Positions 1 to 12,700 of a stretch of DNA of 64,000 bases are shown here, in pieces. Location: assembly GCA_947623455.1 (NCBI GenBank), contig OX392535.1:38154688-38218687 (forward strand), read 5' to 3'. The position numbers were made by a program, and so were the translations under genes. A model generated the notes under the pieces. That model had not been told where the DNA came from and did not search any database. It saw only the letters and a program-made list of their open reading frames with translations. The first letter of the stretch is position 1, and each line of letters opens with the position of its first letter. This stretch comes from Mimachlamys varia (Eukaryota; Mollusca; Bivalvia; Pectinida; Pectinidae).

Positions 1-597
1 GTTCGGATGGATGAGCGAGTCTCGCCATTGGACAAGGCATCGGCCTCATACAGCATACAACAACAAAAATTCCCGCCTATTTCGCGATTTGAGCCGAACT
101 TGTCCCAGTAATGATTCGAATCAAGTTCAAATAACACTAAGTATAAGAGTCCAGTTTGTTTTTATAACGGTCGCTCTGTAATGGCTGTCGTAGCGGATCG
201 CAGGACACGGGACAGGTGAAACTCTGGCATGTAATTTACCTATTCTGTTACATTGTACCTGGTAGCTAAACCCGCACTTGACATTGTAATACTGTTTACT
301 GTATGTTGTAAAATTAAAATAATCCCAATAAACATGATGCGAATCTTTATAGATTTTCGACAAGAGGGTTCCATACTTTTTTTCATTCCGTAATATCTAT
401 CGACCAATTGTACCAAACCGTGGGTGTGTGCGAAGAGAATCGCGCACATAAACGCGCGATCTTTAGATCGCCTAGTTGAACGCACCATGGGCGAACGATG
501 TGTACACGATGTATGCACGATGTACGCACGCATTTTTGGTGCGTTGTAAGTTACCACAACTGTACCAATTAGGATTTATAAAACTTTTATATATTCA
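1..597. other. No recognisable feature
   Basis: Only short reading frames without coding character or recognisable domains are seen on either strand. No repeat family found elsewhere in the window extends into this stretch. Confidence 0.5.
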
Positions 598-599
598 TG

Positions 600-756
600 A
601 CGCTTACTTTTCTGCAACACTGGTCTTATCCTCCTGTACTTTTTCAATGGTCTCCGTGTAAATCTTTTTGTTGTGCTTATTTTACCCCTATTTTATTCGA
701 TTTGGAACTCAGTGATTAATATTATGTTGACGCTTTAGTATTCTCTATTTTCCAAA
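600..756 (-). repeat. REYQSVN-type interspersed repeat, copy 1
   Basis: Read on the minus strand, this diverged copy starts with the gagaatactaaagcgtcaac block and continues through the spaced gttccg/aagtgcaag-like blocks. It matches the copies at 7.9, 14.1 and 44.7 kb. The family shares a short segment with the C-terminal reading frame of the transposase at 9.5-10.1 kb. It is a non-coding remnant. Confidence 0.6.
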
Positions 757-1739
757 TTGATAACGACCGTAGTATTCTGGTGCTTCCACAGGCTGCCGTA
801 GCCTACACTGGGTACATGTACCTAAGTACGCGGACGGTGAGCCGTGGGCTGAAACTATGCACGTACATTTAACACAAACATCAGCTTCAGACAAGCGTTG
901 CAGACCAGAAAAATGCCATTTTAGTTTTGTGACAGCGATTTGTGTTTCAAATACTAAGTGCGCTTCATTCGTTTTCAAATTAATGCAACAAAATATGTTA
1001 GTATTCTCAATTGCCAATTGTTTTCACTTCAGTACATAATAATTCCTCATTTATATACTCGGATATTTGTTCAAGTACCAACACACTGTCAGGAATATCT
1101 TGGTTTTTTAAAACACGAACACTTGTACGTAAAGGGGAATAACTCGAGAACGTGTTCAGTCGAAATGACGAACCGAGACAACGATAATAAATGTATAGTC
1201 TATAGCGTATGCAGTCGATAATGAAGTGTTAACATAAAATATTAATTTAGTAAATATCTACACAGAGTAATACTCTAGCATATTGTGTGGTATTTTGTAA
1301 TACTTTACGCAGTACCAGTACCTAACGTTAGTCCTCTTAACGCACGAAGTTCATGTTATTACAGTTATTTAAATAAATAAATTGTCCTGAGCATATGGGT
1401 TTCTGATACCTGACAAAAATGTCAATGTTTTTTAGCAACAAAGTACATGTTTATTTGAATATATGAATTAAACACTTGTAATTATTCAGTTTTATATACA
1501 ACCCTGCGATAAAAACGTCAAATGGTCTGTGCGTAGAATAAAAGTTTTGAAATGTGAATGTTTGGCCGCAAATTGTGGGCGAAATCTCCATGCACTTCGC
1601 CTTAATTTACAATTTACAACAAACGTTTACAAGCTGCAAGACCAGTGTATTGTATATCATTGTAAATCTCCTTTATATGCTCTACATATCACCCTATCTA
1701 GTGTAATCAACATCTCAAGTGTCATTTTCTTTCAACATC

Positions 1740-2335
1740 TCCTTCTATCTTGTAATGACATCCCTCCTAACCCAGGCCCTCCAACTCTCATTGGAACATT
1801 CCCAATCCAAGAAATAATTTGTCGTATTCAGAACATATAACAACTGATTATGATATTGTCTGTGTCACCGAGACTCACCTTGATCTATCTATAGCAGACG
1901 ATATACTCCTAGATGTCTATGAATTATACCGCAAAGATCACGGTCTCAGGGTGGAGGGGATACAAAAATGTAGCTGTTTACACTCCCAGGCTCTTGTGTA
2001 CCCGTCGTAGAGCTGACTTGGAATTCGAGGTGGGTGAAGCTGGTTTGGTCAGAGATTCAGTTTCCAAATAAAAAATACCTCTTGTGTTCACTATATGGAC
2101 CTCCTAATGACGATATATCCTTCTGTTGTTCTTTAGAAAACGCCTTCCATGAAACTCCGTATGTTGTTATTGTTCTTAACCTTTTTAGATGAAGAAAATA
2201 CCCACATAATTGACGATATTACAAATTCTTTCACTTGTCAAGCATTATAAACAAACCGACTCGCATTGGACGCACGTGCTCCACCTTGCTTGACCCATAG
2301 GGACTTGATAATTAGTTACAGCTAGTTTCGGACCT
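1740..2335 (+). pseudogene. CR1/jockey-like LINE ORF2 5' fragment (endonuclease), decayed
   Basis: Three frames together give pieces of an APE-type LINE endonuclease region: DIPPNPGPP, then YDIVCVTETHLD, then YLLCSLYGPPND, then INKPTRIGRTCSTLLDP. The order matches the start of CR1/jockey-superfamily ORF2 proteins. Several frameshifts and stops interrupt it, and no reverse transcriptase follows, so this is a truncated, dead copy. Recognition rests on family motif memory; the clade is uncertain. Confidence 0.75.
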
Positions 2336-2373
2336 AAAGTAGGGTGTTGTGGGTAATTTTGCACTTTTGTGGG

Positions 2374-2484
2374 CTTAAGATCAATTTTCCATAAAAATGC
2401 CCCATTCAATGGCCGATCATAAAGGCTTTATGACCTTTGGTTTTATGACCTTTGAGAGGGCATTTTTATCGAAAATTGATCTAA
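2374..2484. repeat. Fold-back element (~110 bp)
   Basis: Arms reading AGATCAATTTTCCATAAAAA and, inverted, TTTTTATCGAAAATTGATCT enclose a short centre containing two tatgacctttg copies. This is a hairpin-forming MITE-like remnant with no coding capacity. Confidence 0.65.
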
Positions 2485-2489
2485 CCAAA

Positions 2490-3040
2490 GATAGAAAAGA
2501 CACAAAATAAAATATTAATGTCATTATCATATCATATTTTCAGTAGAAAACTAGACATGATATGATTAATTTAAGGGAATTATATGTTTCAAAAGGTGAT
2601 TTAAAACTTAAATCGCTTGCGGTTTGAAATGCACGTTTTTTATTCCAAACTCAAAGGTTAAAATGAGGTTAGCATCCACGTCATAAATAAAAGATAGATA
2701 AACTATTAAATCATATTACATACAATTTATGTTCTTCCTCTAATTAAACATATTCTTGGAACCACCATAAAGAACAACTTATTTAGGCATCTTTTAGCAT
2801 TTTATTCAATTTTATCGGAAAATTGTTACTGCCTTGAACAAGCTTGATCTATGACGTCATATTTAAACCACATGCTACGTCTCAAGAACCATTGCTTTCT
2901 TGACTGATTCCCGATTTCTCATTGTCATGTGATGGAAGAATTCGAACAGTTTACGATTGGAACATCTTTCCGTTTAATATTGGTCATGTTATTATCCGAT
3001 ACCCGTTATATATCCTCTATTTTTTATCTCTCTACGAGAA
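2490..3040. other. No recognisable feature (3' flank of the Amt gene)
   Basis: AT-rich sequence downstream of the ammonium transporter terminator region. I see no open frame, repeat or RNA gene here. Confidence 0.4.
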
Positions 3041-3043
3041 ACG

Positions 3044-3049
3044 TTTATT
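3044..3049 (-). promoter_or_regulatory. Probable polyadenylation signal of the Amt gene
   Basis: AATAAA on the minus strand lies about 95 nt after the Amt stop codon. It is the first perfect hexamer downstream, so it is the likely 3' end signal. Confidence 0.55.
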
Positions 3050-3143
3050 AAGATGACACTTGCAGCACATGTAAAAGCAGAATACGAAAGGACATGGATT
3101 GTGTGAGAAATGTATCTAAAGATGTGTTGAAAACGTACATGTA

Positions 3144-3731
3144 CTACATATTTGTGACGTCAGACTCGTCATCATCGTCATGGAAAGCACTGTTACAATG
3201 ACTATGTCCGTTCGATGTGTGTTCATGTGGCGTGCCATTTCCGGTACCAATCACATGACCATTGGACTTCCCTTTGTCTGCATCATCAGTGTCGACCATC
3301 CCCATGCCATTCCCAGTGTTTGTGATCTCTGTCACGTGACCGGAAGTCGGATTTTTCTCCGCAGACCCGATAACAGGATCGTCTGACACATCCCCCGATA
3401 CGCTGTCGGTTTCTTCACTTTTTGGTGTAGCGGCGCGTTCGCTTCTTCTCTTCCACCACCACCAGATTGGTCTAGTCGTGACGTAAGCTGGGCTCGTCCG
3501 TTCTTCGTGAGTCATTTCACGTAAAAGTTTTTCGGCGTGTTCTCGGATGTCATCTGTTGGTTCAACGTCGTGTTCGAAATAATCAGCGCCGTACAGTTCT
3601 TCCTCCAGAGTCATACGTAGCCCAATTGTAAGGTCAATGCCCTTTAGGATTATTGAAGATGTTACAACTGTCCACAACATGATGACAACAATGGCTAACA
3701 ACTGGACGCCGAGTAGATACCAGCCTCCACC
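3144..3731 (-). CDS. Amt exon 9 (terminal)
   Basis: Begins GGGWYLLGVQLLAIVVIMLW (last helix), then GLRMTLEEELYGADYFEH. A long hydrophilic tail follows, with a WWWWKRR cluster, Gly/Asn/Thr repeats, HEHTSNGHSHCN and a DDDDESD acidic end. The stop codon is at 3144. Confidence 0.95.
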   Translation of the reverse strand, partial: GGGWYLLGVQLLAIVVIMLWTVVTSSIILKGIDLTIGLRMTLEEELYGADYFEHDVEPTDDIREHAEKLLREMTHEERTSPAYVTTRPIWWWWKRRSERAATPKSEETDSVSGDVSDDPVIGSAEKNPTSGHVTEITNTGNGMGMVDTDDADKGKSNGHVIGTGNGTPHEHTSNGHSHCNSAFHDDDDESDVTNM

Positions 3732-6700
3732 CTTGAATAGAAAAAAAGAAGCGCATTAACTACCAGCAATATTATTTTTGATAATGAATTAATGTAAACA
3801 CTAATCTGGCTATTTGACGGCATTAAATCAATATAAAAAAATCTCATCAACTTCGATGTTTGTTTATTGACAATGAACGCACCAACAACACAAGAGCAGC
3901 AAGTAGTTCAAAAATGAACGTATCACACACATATATAAAGATATCCTGTTTTTTCAAATGTCCTGTCTTTGCTTGTGTGTTATATAGTGTACGTCCTCTC
4001 ATTGCCGCTTAACGAACAAGCGCGCGCACACCCACTCACATGCATACAGATGTACAAAGGGAGAATCTGGAAAATGCCTTCTCTTTTCCAAATGTCCTTC
4101 TTGTGTGTGATATAGTGTATACGTCCTCTCATTGCCTCTTAACGAACAAGCGCACACACACACACTCTCTCTTACACACACAAAGGGAGGATCTGGAAAA
4201 GTCCTGTTTTATCCAATTATCCTTCTTCTGTGTAATTAAGTACATGTCCTCGCATTGTCGCTTTACGAACAAGCACGCCCACACACACGCAATCATACAC
4301 AAAGTGGGGATCTGGAAAATGTCCTCTCTTATCTAATTGTCCTTTCTCTGCTTGCTCTGTAATGAACAAGTGTTTTAAAAGCCATGATATCAAATTATGA
4401 CGACCGAACACTTCTTTAAATTGTTTCCATCTCAACATCATATCATTGGTAAAGATCATCAAATCAAAGTCATCATTGTTTATAATATATTTAGATTGAC
4501 AAGAAGTGACAATTAATGTCAATTTCAACTTTTAAAATTTTTAATCAAATATATTTTACCCAAAAGAGGCCGTCGTGGAAGCTGAAGGATCTTTCCACGT
4601 TATCTTTGGTGGCGAAAAGCCCACAGCTGATCATTCCCCACAGTGATCCAGCGAGATGGACCGCGGTCGCTCCTACAGGGTCGTCTATCTTAAGTTTGAC
4701 TAGTAACGCTTCCGCTCCAGCCGTTACGCATGCGCCGATGCCACCAATGACAACAGCCACCCAAGTTCTTGTTACGGCACAGATACCTAGAACACACGAG
4801 ACAAAATTTAAATTGTAGATAGGTATATCCTCTTTGTGTTTATTTTGTGAATGTTCAAATTACGTGATTGAAAGAAATATGATGAGTCACCATTTAAAGT
4901 TGAGGAGTCCAACCTAGTTCTGGGTACGCAAGAATTCGGCAGAAGCCTTTTTTCAATTCAGCGCTTACGATATCGCATATGGCGATTTTCCAGCGTTCCT
5001 CCGCTGACCGGCATATTATCTAGACAATTACTGTGTAGCTTGTACCAGAATGGAATGTTTTGTATCTCACAACTCATTCAATGCCATCTAGCATTCCAAT
5101 TATAACTCTAAATAATGAATACTGCCTCTAGAGAATGCTCACTGAAATTCCAAATAGAATTACGGCGCCGTTCACTCAACTTACCAAACACGCTCACTAG
5201 ATCTCATAATAATCGAACAGCCCTGCTCACCCTAACTCACCTGTTATGCTCACCAAAGCCCCGAGGATTCCGTTCACCAATAGCCCAATGTCATATTTGC
5301 CTTTGTGTATAATGAAGCTGTAAAAGACAAAATCGTATCCATTGCTGTTAAAGATTAAGTAAACAAGATCGACATCAATGATCAGTCCTGAAAGTTCTGA
5401 GTGTCTCGTATTGTTAACATAGTCTTAAAAGGAATCTTGTGGCTCACTCAATCCCACCCTCGATATCCAAGAGTTACACTCACTTACGCTCACACACTTG
5501 AAATGTGTCATGGCAAAATTCAAGGTTTTGTAGATGCAACCTTGTTGACGAGGCAAGAAGACTGGTTCGGCTCCTTTGTAATCTTCAAAATACCAGCATC
5601 AGCCTAGCGACGGGTCAGTTTTTTTTTTCACCTGGGCGTGCCGTCAGTTTTGCCACGACAAATTCCAGGGTTGTAGAAAGCGTAGGTGAGCGTAATCTCT
5701 GGATATCGAGGGTGACTTAATCTTTGCTTGAATGCATAAGTGATACAATCATGATATTACATTGACATGATGTTAAGTTTCAAATGCTCCTCGTATTTAG
5801 AACCTAACTTTTAGTTACTTGTTTTCCACAGTTTCGCCACCTTACCACTACACGTTTTCAACTGAATGTATATTGATTAAATCTTCTAATCGTAACAAAT
5901 CTTACATAAACCACACACAACTTAAACCAAACCAATCTGCCATTGAATTCCATTTTGTGTTGGTGTCTTTCTTAGATTTTCGTTGTGTATTGCATAACAC
6001 AATGTAGTCGTTGCGCATGTTTATCGGATTTTTGTGTCATGGAAAAGGAGAAGATTGCTTTGTAAGGTTGACGTAACACACCTATATGCTGCAACTTTTA
6101 AATTTATTCATATATACAGTATGCCGAAAAATGAATTAAAACTGCATTCTACAGCTGTTTAGTCCTCCTAGGACTATTCAGTGATGCTAGGGACCAAAAG
6201 GATGGAATCCAAAATGTCTCAACTAGTGAAGAAGCAGAAGAGCCAGGTGCACCAAAACCCCTTATGAATATAGAAGTAAAATTAGGGATTATCGAACATA
6301 AATCCATGTTAACAAATGAACTCCTTACTGAGAAATATTGGATACGGGGGAAACCGCAATGCTTTAGGTACGATCAATATGGCCATCTTCAACTCGTATG
6401 TCATGTTATCATGGGTCATTCAAGAAACTTTTTAAACGACAAGATCTTTGGCAAGAGTTATAATATAGGTTGTAGACATCAACCCGTTAGTTTGATGACG
6501 AGGAAGCCACGAGATAAGTGACCAACTGGTTTAACTGGAAAATGTAACGTGACCGAACTGGTTGTAGATGTGAAGGAAGCTAAGGATTTATCTAACACTT
6601 GTGAGATGACCTCCGACATCTTCGCCTGGGAATACGGTCGTCACAGTGTGTGAAGAAAATGTATTACATTGTATTGTAATAACATTTGTATTCTAATGTA

Positions 6701-9700
6701 AATGTTACATGTACCAGTAAATTAATAATGAAAAAGTCTAACCCGGAACCGGGGGCTTAAGTCTCGATTGGCGATCGGTGAATTAAAAGGATACAAGTGT
6801 GACATTGATATCCTTAAGTAATTCATAATTCTTCAAATCAACAGCAGAGGCCATGCTAAATGTATGTACCTGTATACCCTTTGACACTCATCTGTGATTC
6901 TAAGTCTTCTTGGCCAGGTAGATAAGTCTAGTCCCTTATCAGTAGCCACTATTGTAGTCACTAATTAATAACTTAATTGTGTGATTTTTGCCTACCCGAC
7001 CAGGTAGATCAAATGTATTTGATGTGTACACAATGGTTGAATTGGTTTCACTTGTCACAAACAGGTAGTTTATAATATATGGACAAAAGCTTATTTCAGG
7101 ACCTAAATATTTGAAGTACATGTAAAGTTTTAAATCTTGTTTAGAAACATACATGTACAATAAAATGTAATCTTTAACTTTTTATTTTCATTTACTCTTT
7201 AGCTATTTGTATACACTTAAGTACATGTGGAGATAGACATGCAGGTATAATACATGTTAATACTTAGTATGAACAGTTAAGTAAATTTATTTCACTTGAT
7301 TTATAATTGTCCTTTACAACAACTTTTTGAGTACTTTTGAAATCCACTATGGCCGGCCCTCTTCAAAATCAGGTGAAATATACATGTAATTGAAATGTAA
7401 TTGAAAAGTAATTGGGCATCACAGGGATTTTGTACTGTAATTATTTACATTACCATTACATGTAATTCAATTTGTCTTCAATTACACATTACATTCAATT
7501 ACTTGAAAAATTGTAATGCATTGCAATGCATTACCATTACATTTTTAATTACCCCATGCCTGTGCATAACACTAACAAGGCTAAAGCTTGTTCATCACCG
7601 TACTGGAAAAGCCACATATTGCTTAAAAAGTATCTACTTTTACTTTTCAACAAATAATTGCTGATTTTAGTTTATGTAGAAGGGGCAATTAGATCTATCA
7701 CAATTTAAATTGTCAATTATTTACAACTATTATCATAATGCTTCATTTTACTGGGGTTTTTTTTGGGGGGGGGGAGGCGTACCTTAACAGAAACGCCATG
7801 GTACCTCCTCCGCAAGCTGCCAGTATTGTAGTTGCCGCTGATCTACAACATTTTAAACAAGTGTATTAAAAATGTAGGTATAAAAATAGTGAATACCAAA
7901 GCGTCAATGAAACCATAATCCGAACTCACAATCGACTAAACTAGAGGCAAAATATGAACAAAGGAAATATTTACATCGAGACACCTGTAAAAGTGCAAGA
8001 GAATAAGACCAGGTGTTCCAGAAGAGTAATCGTCTTCTGTTTCAACGACGAAACACGCCATATAAATCTAGGTCAAATTAAAGTAAATATCATGCCCTCA
8101 AAGTGAGAACTGAGGCATACTTCTCAATCACAACAAGCAGGTTGTTAGTTGGTCGATTTTTACGTCCTGTTAAAAGCCAGGGTAATTAAAGGACGGCCTC
8201 CCGGTGTACGCGATGTGGGTGTGTTGGACTGAGAGCATGTGTATTTGGGAGGTTGTGGTATGTTTGTTTATGCCTGTTTGCGATAGTCCGGATATTTTGC
8301 CGATTTAAAGTGCTACCACACTGAAGTATACTGCTGAAGGTCCCCCAAACACAACACCTTACTCGGTCACATTATACATACAACGAGTGAACCAGTCGTT
8401 CCACTCCCATAATGCTGAGCGTCAAACAGGGAGTAGTAACTACCATTGTTAGAGACGCTGGTATGTCTCAGCCTGGGGACAGAACCCATAGTCTTCCTCA
8501 TAGGGACAAAAAGTAGGCATTTCAATGCGCATATTCATCACAAACAATCAAAGAAATTGTACTACCGTAACACTAAAGTGTCAAAACCCTTTTCATTGTT
8601 TCTTGAGATGTTAGCAAAGGGCCTGTTTCCAAAATGGCCCCTTCTCTGATTCAAATTTCCTGTTGGTGGTGCATTGCCCATGCCGTTGTGGTCACAAATC
8701 TATAAAGTATAAAGATTTAGGTCACTTGGTTTGTTTTTTATGGCTCCTCAAAGTTGTACCTTTCAGAAGCTGTCCAAGTGTTGATAAAATGTGCATGTTA
8801 TGTAAAATATTAATGAAAATCTAATCAAATGATAGTCACCGTAAAGAATACATTCATGGCATGATTGTGACAAAAAATCGTGTTTCCATCGCGCTATTTG
8901 GCTGTTTTATGGAAGAAACAATCTCAAAAATGCCATTTTCGATGATAACATTTTAGACACAAAAACTGTGTTTTTTAGAGAATACACCCTTTTATGGGCG
9001 TTGGATGCAAACCAATTTTTATCCTATCAAACAGTACGTAATATGCTATTGATGAGAGGAAAAATCATCAAAATGTAAGTGTTGGAACATTTCCAAATCT
9101 TGGGTTGAATTTGCCTATGGTTGAATTGCCGATTTTCGACTTTCTTTAGATAATTAACAAAAACACGAGAGTATTTGCTCGGTATGTTGAGAATATGTAC
9201 ACAGATATGAAAAAAAGTGAGAAACACTTTTTCATGAAAAAAATCCAAGATGGCTACTTCACAAGTCCCCGTTGTTGAAGACATTGGCTGACAAATAGAC
9301 AAAACAACAAACAAAACGTGTTCCTTATGATTTTGGTTGGTTTTTGCATTTACGGGAGTATTCATAGCTACGGGCGATTGTATAATACCTATATTTATAA
9401 GTTTGGTTAGTCACATTGTAACGGGGATCTTTCATATCGAGCCCCAAACATACTTTCGACATATGCACTATGTTGCCGCATGGAAAACTATTTCAAGTTT
9501 TGTCGGAATTTCTTTACCTGTGGTTGTAATGGTCGAGGGTTTTCCAGCGCCCTGTAATACCCAAGGTAGTACAAGATACTGGAGATGTGCGCACACATTC
9601 CCATCGTTCTCTCTCCAACTGGGCACTGGCAGTAGTAGGCTTTTATTGGGGCCTTATCATCGGGTGAAACGGTGAACCGTATCCAAACGTTATATTTCGT

Positions 9701-12700
9701 TTGGCTTTTGTATCGAGAATGTATTTGACATCGGAGAAGGTCTTGGGAGTGCTGGTAAAGCCACACCTCATAGTCTCCATAATCACTTAAATGTTCGGCG
9801 ATGTAACCAGGAGCCAGAGATATCTGATACGTTCCACACGTAATGGTTCTCAAGTAATCGAGATCGAGACGGGGAAACAGTACGGAAGATGCATCCATCT
9901 TGACAAACTCGGACCTTGCCCGTCTAGATAGATCCGGATCTGTCTTGACTCTCTGAGCTAAACCATTCGGTGTTGTCAAACGGTCCTTCATACGTTCAGC
10001 CTTTAGCCTATCTTTGGTTTGGATTATGATTATGTTGACGCTTCGGTATTCTCTTATTTTATTTGGCATCTCTCTTTGGAGATCTCTGGTAGATCGGTCC
10101 TCTAATACCATTCAGACAGGCTGTGATGGTTCGAAGCAAAGCCTCGATGACATTGATAAAGCTGTTAGACACCAATTGCGTTCGGAAGAACGTTAAGTGT
10201 TTCAGACGACCATGATAGGATTCCACAATCCACCTCGATTCGGTGATAGTTCTGTCAAGATTTGCTTGGACGTCAGAATGTTGACTTTGACCGTGTTTCA
10301 GGTATGACGGCATGCTAGCATTGAGGCCAGAGGCTTCGAGAACTGGTAGGACATCTCTAAAACCTCGGTCAACGACAACATTGTCATCTGGTTGTAGCCA
10401 AGTAACTAGCTTGTCCATGACTTTTTTTGTAATTGTAGCATCATTTTCGCTGCCAGTGAATGGTCCTACTGTGTCCAGAATGTAGCCATCTGGTAAGGCG
10501 ATGCTCATGAATTTGAGATAGTTTCTCTTCTTCTGGCTACAGTAGGATATTCTCTGGAGCTTGAGGTTGGAGCATTTCTGGATATAAATATAGGTGCCAT
10601 CTAATATGGCAGTGGCTTTATCTCCAAAAAAATGCTTCTGAAAAGACAGTATTGTGCCCGAGCAACTGTTCTCTTGTCAAGTGATCCGGACCTAGAAATT
10701 GTGGGACTATCGATGTGTCTAATGTCTGTACTATGGAGTGGAAAGTTTTGGACACACTTGACTTGGAAATTCCAATAAGAGAAGAACACTGACTCCAGGA
10801 AATATCGGTTTTCAGTTTTACCCAGAACAGTAGTAGAGCATCGTGTGTAGTCTTGATATATATACCAGATGAAAGATATAGGGAACAGTGCGAGTGGATT
10901 TCGAGGAACTGATCTTTGGACCAACCTGTCCAGGCCATGCATGCCGAGTCATCAAGAGAAGAAAGGCCTATTGCAAACGCAGACTGGTTCTGTGAAAGGA
11001 TGTGCGACACTTCTAGGAGGTCATTAATGATTTTGATGGTAACTGAGATTCCAAGGAACCTCTTCCATCAAGGACAACCTATGTAGACGGATCTAAGTCG
11101 TTACCAATAAGGTGAATGGAGCAGACGCGGGATGATGTGGGACACCGCAGATTGTGTGAATAGATCAGGTGATGTCTTGCACGTTTTGGTAAGACTGATG
11201 ATTTTGTTCCACTTATTGCAAAGGTAACAAGACAGAGACAGCATTTTTTGTGTGAAGATGATCCATTCAAAAGATCATGAAGGGTCAGCAACAGCAGGAT
11301 TTTGGACGGGGAGTCGTCTTCTTCCTCTATTTCCTGGTTCTGTGCGGGTTCAGGTTCAGGCTGATTTTTGTTCCGAAGATACTTCATGTAGCACTTCTGG
11401 CAAATGAGTGCTTGTTCCTTTGCTGACATCAATCCTTGTTGCACCAGCGTATCTAGGAGCCATTTATATTGTGGACTATTTACATTGCGTGCACTTCTGT
11501 TCTTATTGCCACTACGTTTCTTGAAGTATAGTTGACAGCCTTCTCCAACACATTTACCCTCCATCTTGAAACAATAACGATTGGTTTATGAATCGTCGAT
11601 AAAGTAACAAAATTGCAAGCCAACGATGATTGCTGTAAACAGCTAATACTTAGTAGTTTTGTACAATTATGCGAAAATGTGTGATAAATAACGAACAACT
11701 AATTACACAAAATAACAAGACAATATAATAAATCACATTCAATACCTCCAAGAAGCGCAGAATTGATAGATTACTTAGAACAAAATAAAGTATTTTATAT
11801 TGATAATCTATCTATTCGATGTGGCGGGGTCGGCAGGTAAAAAGAAAGTGAGACAAGTCAGGGTCCCAACCCTGACAAAGCCACAACGCTTTGGAGATGA
11901 CACAATAAAACAAGGAAAGTAAAACAAGAATAGCTAGCGTCGAGTCAATGATTCCGTAAACGTATAGACAAAGACAAGAAGATACCGAAAAATGTACAAG
12001 GCCACACGATCGAAAAATTCAGAAGAGGACAACTTGACATAGAACAGTATTCATGTATCAGGGTGTCCTCATTGTAAATCTTTATATCGATACTGTTTAT
12101 TTAGTCGTTAGATATCATAAAACTGTCATGAAAATATCCGCTCTGATATTCAATATAAAATTTTGTATATAATAAGCTATATAATAGGGTTTCAGACAAG
12201 GTTGTTACTCATTTCCCCTTTTCTTTCAATTTACAACCACATTCAGGCGGCGATATGAGAACGTTCCACCACATGGAATAAGCTGCTTTTTGGTACACAT
12301 ATGAAACAAGTAAAGCTCTATCCGATTTTCTGATGGAAATTTGCATCCAAAACTAGAAAATGGGAGAAAATTGCAATTTTATGGCATTTTTCTTCATAAT
12401 TGTGTCTCTGCAAGTGCATTTTCATCCGAGAATTTTTTCTTTTTATGTTTTATGAATAAACACGATGTTTTGCAAATATTTGTCAAAAGAAATTTATACT
12501 ATGTTGCAAATTACAATTTCGAGATAACCTTCTTTTATTTACGACCTTGTGTCTTTAATGCTCAAAATGACAACTTAATAAAAATACATTTTCACTGAAA
12601 TTATGAAATCTGGGTGTCGGAAAGGTGTAAAATTATTCTTCGGAAAAAAAACTGTAGTTGAGATAGATAAGAAATTATACGGGGGCAGGCTCCTATGGAG

